From contig DITK01000018.1 of assembly GCA_002422785.1 (NCBI GenBank), positions 1-39,250 on the forward strand: a stretch of 39,250 bases of DNA. The letters run 5' to 3'. Of the stretch, positions 35,903 to 39,250 are shown in pieces. This DNA comes from Francisellaceae bacterium UBA6186 (lineage in GTDB: Bacteria; Pseudomonadota; Gammaproteobacteria; UBA6186; Azoamicaceae). The position numbers were made by a program, and so were the translations under genes. The notes under the pieces are model-generated. The model searched no databases and was not told the DNA's origin. It saw only the letters and a list, made by a program, of their open reading frames with translations. Every line of letters starts with the position of its first letter. The first letter of the stretch is position 1.

Positions 35903-36235
35903 ATGGATAAAGGCAAAAAATGTGTTACCAAATTAAATAGCTGTGGATTAGGGGTTGGCTGTGGCATAACTTGGGGATTAGCTACTTTTCTGTTAGGATT
36001 AGTTAATATTTACGGCGATTGGGGTAGAGAACTATTAGATGTACTGAGTTCCCTTTATATTGGTTTTGATTATACATTAATTGGAGCATTTATAGGTCTA
36101 TTTTGGGGATTAGTAGAAGGTTTTATATTTGGATCATTAACAGCATGTTTTTACAATTTATGTGTTAAACATTGCCCATGTAAATCATGTAAATCTTCTT
36201 CTTGTCGTACATCTAGCCACTCATGTTGTGAATAA
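35903..36235 (+). CDS. Holin-like Gly-rich small membrane protein with Cys-rich tail
   Basis: 110 aa. Two hydrophobic, Gly/Trp-rich helices (LGVGCGITWGLATFLLGL and LIGAFIGLFWGLVEGFIFG) with GxxxG-like spacing, separated by a WGRELLDVLSSLYIGF loop, match small proteins often annotated as bacteriophage holins though not in prophages. The last 25 residues add a tail with eight cysteines (KHCPCKSCKSSSC ... CCE), which is unusual. GGAGG lies 9 bases upstream of the ATG, a strong site. Lysis activity is not shown; a metal-binding or disulfide-linked tail is possible. Its stop overlaps the rsmJ start. Confidence 0.65.
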   Translation: MDKGKKCVTKLNSCGLGVGCGITWGLATFLLGLVNIYGDWGRELLDVLSSLYIGFDYTLIGAFIGLFWGLVEGFIFGSLTACFYNLCVKHCPCKSCKSSSCRTSSHSCCE

Positions 36236-36884
36236 TTTTATAGATTTTTTAGATGCCACATGCCCATCATCACTTATTTATAGATTAAAACAAGGTGGTG
36301 GGCATAAAAAACAGGCTATTGCAAGAGCCGTGGGTACTAGTCATAATCATATGTTGCAGGTTATTGATGCAACCTGTGGATTTGGCACAGATGCCATAGT
36401 TTTAGCTCATCTAAATTGTAAAGTGTATGCAATAGAAAAAAATCTAACCGTTGCTAAATTAGTTAAAGATAGATTATTAACAGCTAAAAATAATGATTTT
36501 TTAGCTCCTATTATAAAAAATATTACTTTGTTTACTGGCAATTCCTTACAAATTATTCCTGATATTGTTAAAAAACATAATTGTTTACCTGACGTTATTT
36601 ATTTAGATCCTATGTTTAATAGAAAAACTTATGCTGCCCCAAAAAAATTGATGCAAATTTTGCAATTTATAATATCTAATGAACAACAACATCACCATCA
36701 AAATCAGCATGATAATTTAGAAGATCAAAATTTATTAAAATTTAGCTTACAATATGCTGCAAAACGTGTAGTAGTCAAAAGATCTAGAATTGCTCCATAT
36801 TTAGAGAACATTAAACCAAATTTTAGTTTGACTGGCAAAGCCAATAGATTTGATGTTTATTTAAGTAAATTACACAATAAATAA
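36228..36884 (+). CDS. rsmJ: RsmJ, 16S rRNA G1516 N2-methyltransferase
   Basis: 218 aa from GTG 36228, which overlaps the preceding gene by 8 bases; residues before it do not match the family. NNFIDFLDA, QGGGHKKQAIARAVG, VIDATCGFGTDAIVLA (SAM binding), VYAIEKN, VIYLDPMF (catalytic DPMF) and KRVVVKRSRIAPYL follow the E. coli RsmJ order. About 45 N-terminal residues of the E. coli enzyme are missing. A His/Gln/Asn-rich loop (about 155-170) is lineage-specific. Methylates G1516 in the 30S subunit. Confidence 0.9.
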   Translation: MNNFIDFLDATCPSSLIYRLKQGGGHKKQAIARAVGTSHNHMLQVIDATCGFGTDAIVLAHLNCKVYAIEKNLTVAKLVKDRLLTAKNNDFLAPIIKNITLFTGNSLQIIPDIVKKHNCLPDVIYLDPMFNRKTYAAPKKLMQILQFIISNEQQHHHQNQHDNLEDQNLLKFSLQYAAKRVVVKRSRIAPYLENIKPNFSLTGKANRFDVYLSKLHNK

Positions 36885-36889
36885 TATAA

Positions 36890-37480
36890 TTAATCTATAT
36901 TGATTGGGGTTTTAATTAAATTACTACCTAGCGCATGCCCATACAAAATTTCTATAGTTAAGTTTTCATTTTGTGCTGTATTGTTTAATTTATAATTGAT
37001 ATTGATTAATTCTTGATCTATAACTGGATCGCAAAATTTATTACTCAATAATAAATCTCCAATACTCAGTAATTGATTATTATTTATTGTAGTATTATTA
37101 ATCATAGTAAATAACAATAAACCATCAAATTTAACAATTCGATATAGCTCTTTAAAATATTTATCAAGATCTATATTTAAACAATCTATAACTAAATTAG
37201 AGATTATTAGATCTAAACTATTATCGGCTAACGGTAATTTGGTTAAATTTGCCTTAAACACATTATGTGTAACACCATTGATGTCGCTTATATTACTATT
37301 GGAGCTTAATCCATATAATTCTGAATGGGGATAATAAACAGATAATTGATCTAATAAATATTGATCTATACAACCAAACTCTAAAATATGATCTGGTTGA
37401 AAAGGCATAAATTCTAAACGTTCTAATAATCTATCCGCAATTGCATGATTTAATTTTATAGTTTGTTCAGTGGTTAGCAT
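36890..37480 (-). CDS. BioC-like methyltransferase-fold protein with degenerate SAM site
   Basis: 196 aa against about 250-290 in BioC. HAIADRLLERLEFMPFQPDHIL near the start and EILYGHALGSN at the end fit BioC/NDUFAF5-type methyltransferases, and LPLADNSLDLIISNLVI matches motif post-I. But the Gly-rich motif I (normally DLGCGTG) reads EFGCIDQY, and the acidic residue after strand 2 is gone (YGLSSNS). SAM binding may therefore be lost. Intact BioC methylates malonyl-ACP to start biotin synthesis. It lies directly behind tRNA-Met and may share its transcript. No other bio gene is nearby. Confidence 0.6.
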   Translation of the reverse strand: MLTTEQTIKLNHAIADRLLERLEFMPFQPDHILEFGCIDQYLLDQLSVYYPHSELYGLSSNSNISDINGVTHNVFKANLTKLPLADNSLDLIISNLVIDCLNIDLDKYFKELYRIVKFDGLLLFTMINNTTINNNQLLSIGDLLLSNKFCDPVIDQELININYKLNNTAQNENLTIEILYGHALGSNLIKTPINID

Positions 37481-37508
37481 GTTATATCTATATTAGTTGG
37501 ATATTAAT

Positions 37509-37582
37509 TGGCTATGAGTGGGCTCGAACCACCGACCTCGGCATTATGAGTGCCACGCTCTAACCAGCTGAGCTACATAGCC
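37509..37582 (-). tRNA. tRNA-Met (CAT), elongator type
   Basis: The minus strand folds into a full cloverleaf: acceptor GGCTATG/CATAGCC, D arm GCTC...GAGC, anticodon loop CTCATAA with a 5-bp stem (one G-T), and T arm GGTGG-TTCGAGC-CCACT. The GGCTA start and anticodon stem match elongator Met (or the Ile2 precursor type), not the initiator. The 3' CCA is not encoded: the acceptor is followed by A (37509) and then ATTAAT. Confidence 0.95.
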
Positions 37583-37595
37583 TTGGAAAGGCTTA

Positions 37596-37624
37596 ATTGT
37601 CTAGGTATTTAATTTGGTTGTCAA
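37596..37624 (-). promoter_or_regulatory. Sigma-70 promoter of tRNA-Met
   Basis: Minus strand: perfect -35 TTGACA (37624-37619), 17-base spacer, -10 GACAAT (37601-37596, four of six). It ends 13 bases before the tRNA 5' end. Confidence 0.6.
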
Positions 37625-37633
37625 TATAGCTTT

Positions 37634-37645
37634 TATGTTAACATA
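37634..37645. repeat. 12-bp palindrome between tRNA-Met and gltX
   Basis: TATGTTAACATA is a perfect palindrome about 10 bases upstream of the tRNA-Met -35 box and about 73 bases before the gltX start. It could be an operator, or chance in AT-rich DNA. Confidence 0.4.
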
Positions 37646-37656
37646 CAGTATTAAAA

Positions 37657-37679
37657 ATGTTGCTGATTTATAGCAACAT
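37657..37679 (+). promoter_or_regulatory. 8-bp hairpin upstream of gltX
   Basis: ATGTTGCT (37657-37664) and AGCAACAT (37672-37679) are exact inverted repeats with a 7-base loop. They end 38 bases before the gltX start codon. Without a T run directly behind the stem it is more likely an operator or leader structure than a terminator; the T8-9 run at about 37699-37707 lies 20 bases further on. Confidence 0.4.
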
Positions 37680-37717
37680 AGCATACTATATATTAATATT
37701 TTTTTTTAGGATCTGTC

Positions 37718-39145
37718 TTGAGCTGTATAACTAGATTTGCGCCCAGTCCAACTGGTGATTTACACATAGGAAGCGTACGCACAGCACTTTATTGCTGGTT
37801 ATTTGCAAAAAAAAATCATGGTAAATTAATTTTGCGAATAGAAGACACCGATTTAGAACGATCGACTAAAGAATCTGTCGATGTCATTTTAAATGGCTTA
37901 ACCTGGTTAGGTTTAAATTGGGATGAAGGCCCATTTTTTCAATCACAACGTTTTCCAAGATATTTAAGTATTATTGAACAGTTATTAGCAACAAATTTAG
38001 CTTATCGTTGTGATTGTAGCAAAGAACGTTTAGATAACTTACGAGTACAGCAAACTAATGCTAAACAAAAACCTAAATACGATGGTTTGTGCCGAGAAAA
38101 AAATTTATCTACCACAACTACTACTTGTGTTGTAAGATTTAAAAATCCTTTGTTTGGATATGTAGAATTTGATGATTTAGTTCGTGGTAAAGTACGTATT
38201 TCCAATGAAGAGCTAGACGATTTAATTTTACTAAGATCAGATAATACCCCTACTTACAATTTTACTGTAGTGGTTGATGATTTAGATATGAAAATTACTG
38301 ATGTAATTCGTGGCGAAGATCATATTAGCAATACTCCTAAACAAATTAATTTATTACAAGCCTTAGGTGGGGTCGTTCCTCGTTATGCACATATACCTAT
38401 GATCTTAGGAACAGACGGCTCTCGTTTATCTAAACGGCACGGTGCATCTAGTGTTTTAGATTATGAAAAATTGGGGATCTTACCGCACGCCCTAATAAAT
38501 TATTTAGTTAGATTAGGGTGGTCACATAAAAATCAAGAAATTTTTTCTATTGAAGAATTAATTAATTTATTTAACATTAAATCGGTACATAAATCTGCGG
38601 CTATTTTTAATTTAGATAAACTTTTATGGCTAAATCACCATTATATAGCAACTAGCAACGCAACTGATTTAATTAAACCATTTACACAACAATTAAAAGC
38701 ATTAAATATTAATTTTAATACTAATAATCCAGATATAACTAAAATTATTGCATTGCAACAAAATCGTGTTAAAACTTTAAAAGAAATGGCAGAAGAAAGT
38801 AGTTATTTTTATCAAGATAACCTAGCAATAAATATTAATTTGTTTCCAGAGATATTAATAAATATCAAAAACAATTCCAACATTATTCTGGCTTTGAGAG
38901 AATTATTATTAGAATTTAACAATTTAGATTGGCATGCGAGCCATATTCACTCTGCATTAAAATTGATTGCAGAAAAGTCAAAATTACAATTTAGTGAAAT
39001 AGCTGTGCCACTGAGGTTAATAACTACCGGTAAAGATAAGACCCCTTCCATCGATAAGGTATTAGAATTAATTGGTAAACAAACAGTATTAGATAGAATA
39101 ACTAAGGGAATAGCTACTATCTTGAATTTGACCATGACCATATAG
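37718..39145 (+). CDS. gltX: Glutamyl-tRNA synthetase
   Basis: 475 aa, full length. Class I signature: RFAPSPTGDLHIGSVRTAL (HIGH) near the N-terminus and GSRLSKRHGASSV (KMSKR loop) near residue 240. The Cys pair region (CDCSKERL) and VIRGEDHISNTPKQINL are also conserved. It charges tRNA-Glu. The start is TTG at 37718: AGGA lies 6 bases upstream and no ATG or GTG is available ahead of the conserved N-terminus. It is followed by tRNA-Ala, as in many gammaproteobacteria. Confidence 0.96.
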   Translation: MSCITRFAPSPTGDLHIGSVRTALYCWLFAKKNHGKLILRIEDTDLERSTKESVDVILNGLTWLGLNWDEGPFFQSQRFPRYLSIIEQLLATNLAYRCDCSKERLDNLRVQQTNAKQKPKYDGLCREKNLSTTTTTCVVRFKNPLFGYVEFDDLVRGKVRISNEELDDLILLRSDNTPTYNFTVVVDDLDMKITDVIRGEDHISNTPKQINLLQALGGVVPRYAHIPMILGTDGSRLSKRHGASSVLDYEKLGILPHALINYLVRLGWSHKNQEIFSIEELINLFNIKSVHKSAAIFNLDKLLWLNHHYIATSNATDLIKPFTQQLKALNINFNTNNPDITKIIALQQNRVKTLKEMAEESSYFYQDNLAININLFPEILINIKNNSNIILALRELLLEFNNLDWHASHIHSALKLIAEKSKLQFSEIAVPLRLITTGKDKTPSIDKVLELIGKQTVLDRITKGIATILNLTMTI

Positions 39146-39184
39146 CCGCTAAAAAATTTCCTAAATTAAGACCAAAATCATATG

Positions 39185-39212
39185 TTGACATCGTCTATCC
39201 AATAATTATACC
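39185..39212 (+). promoter_or_regulatory. Promoter of tRNA-Ala
   Basis: Perfect -35 TTGACA (39185-39190), 16-base spacer, -10 TATACC (39207-39212). It ends 14 bases before the tRNA 5' end at 39227, so the tRNA has its own strong start independent of gltX. Confidence 0.65.
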
Positions 39213-39226
39213 ATTTGTGTCTCAGA

Positions 39227-39250
39227 GGGGTTATAGCTCAGCTGGGAGAG
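39227..39250 (+). tRNA. tRNA-Ala, 5' part only (cut by window edge)
   Basis: GGGGTTA, TA, GCTC, AGCTGGGA and GAG form the acceptor 5' arm and D arm of a bacterial tRNA-Ala. The anticodon is outside the window. Position after gltX supports the call. Confidence 0.8.

Noticed and set aside
36162..36227. Upstream part of the rsmJ frame from ATG 36162
   Set aside because: These 22 codons overlap the Cys-rich tail of the preceding gene and do not match RsmJ; GTG 36228 fits the family and normal overlap.
1..39250. CRISPR array, prophage or defence island
   Set aside because: No regularly spaced repeats, no cas, phage structural or restriction-modification genes were seen; the holin-like gene has no phage neighbours.

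Overview
The window is a stretch of AT-rich chromosome (long A/T runs between genes, codons mostly ending in A or T) from a gammaproteobacterium. Gene pairs and orders point there: pilA-pilBCD-coaE, rsmI/lpoA/yraN, dut-algC, smc next to ligA, rpmB-rpmG-ftsY, and gltX followed by tRNA-Ala. A Mip-like FKBP isomerase, a type IV pilus locus and several orphan proteins that look like secreted effectors (leucine-rich repeats, an acidic C-terminal block, an FCP1/NIF-like HAD fold) suggest a host-associated, Legionellales-like organism. This placement is inference; no rRNA gene is present to settle it.

Layout. 1-24: cut 5' part of tRNA-Pro (minus) with its promoter. 0.2-1.8 kb: Mip-like isomerase and a HAD protein. 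2.1-5.2 kb: sufBCD, without sufS, sufE or sufU. 5.2-9.0 kb, minus strand: DUF4143-type ATPase, murG outside any dcw cluster, a decayed but open ISAs1-type transposase ORF, and coaE. 9.0-13.4 kb: pilD, pilC and pilB, a terminator hairpin, and the pilin gene. 13.7-18.0 kb: NAPE-PLD-like metallo-hydrolase, rsmI, lpoA, yraN. 18.0-19.8 kb: two orphan genes, one with leucine-rich repeats. 20.0-26.8 kb, minus strand: small coiled-coil gene, sufT, smc, ligA and a GNAT acetyltransferase; zipA, usually between smc and ligA, is absent. 27.1-31.2 kb: yciB, an amino-acid ABC importer, an L,D-transpeptidase-like protein and a membrane-anchored coiled-coil protein. 31.3-34.3 kb: an orphan effector candidate, then algC and dut. 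34.4-37.5 kb: rpmB, rpmG, ftsY, a holin-like membrane protein, rsmJ, and a degenerate BioC-like protein behind tRNA-Met. 37.7-39.25 kb: gltX and the cut start of tRNA-Ala.

How the genes work together. Most are housekeeping: Fe-S assembly (sufBCD, sufT), peptidoglycan (murG, lpoA, L,D-transpeptidase), pilus assembly, replication and chromosome upkeep (ligA, smc, dut), translation (ribosomal proteins, rsmI, rsmJ, gltX, tRNAs) and protein targeting (ftsY). Signs of genome reduction include missing neighbours (sufS/sufU, zipA, yacG), a shortened SufD, an FtsY without its acidic domain, and a remnant transposase. The only accessory content is single orphan genes between housekeeping blocks. I saw no CRISPR array, prophage, complete insertion sequence or defence island, and no clearly new multi-gene system. 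No gene-free stretch is longer than about 275 bases.
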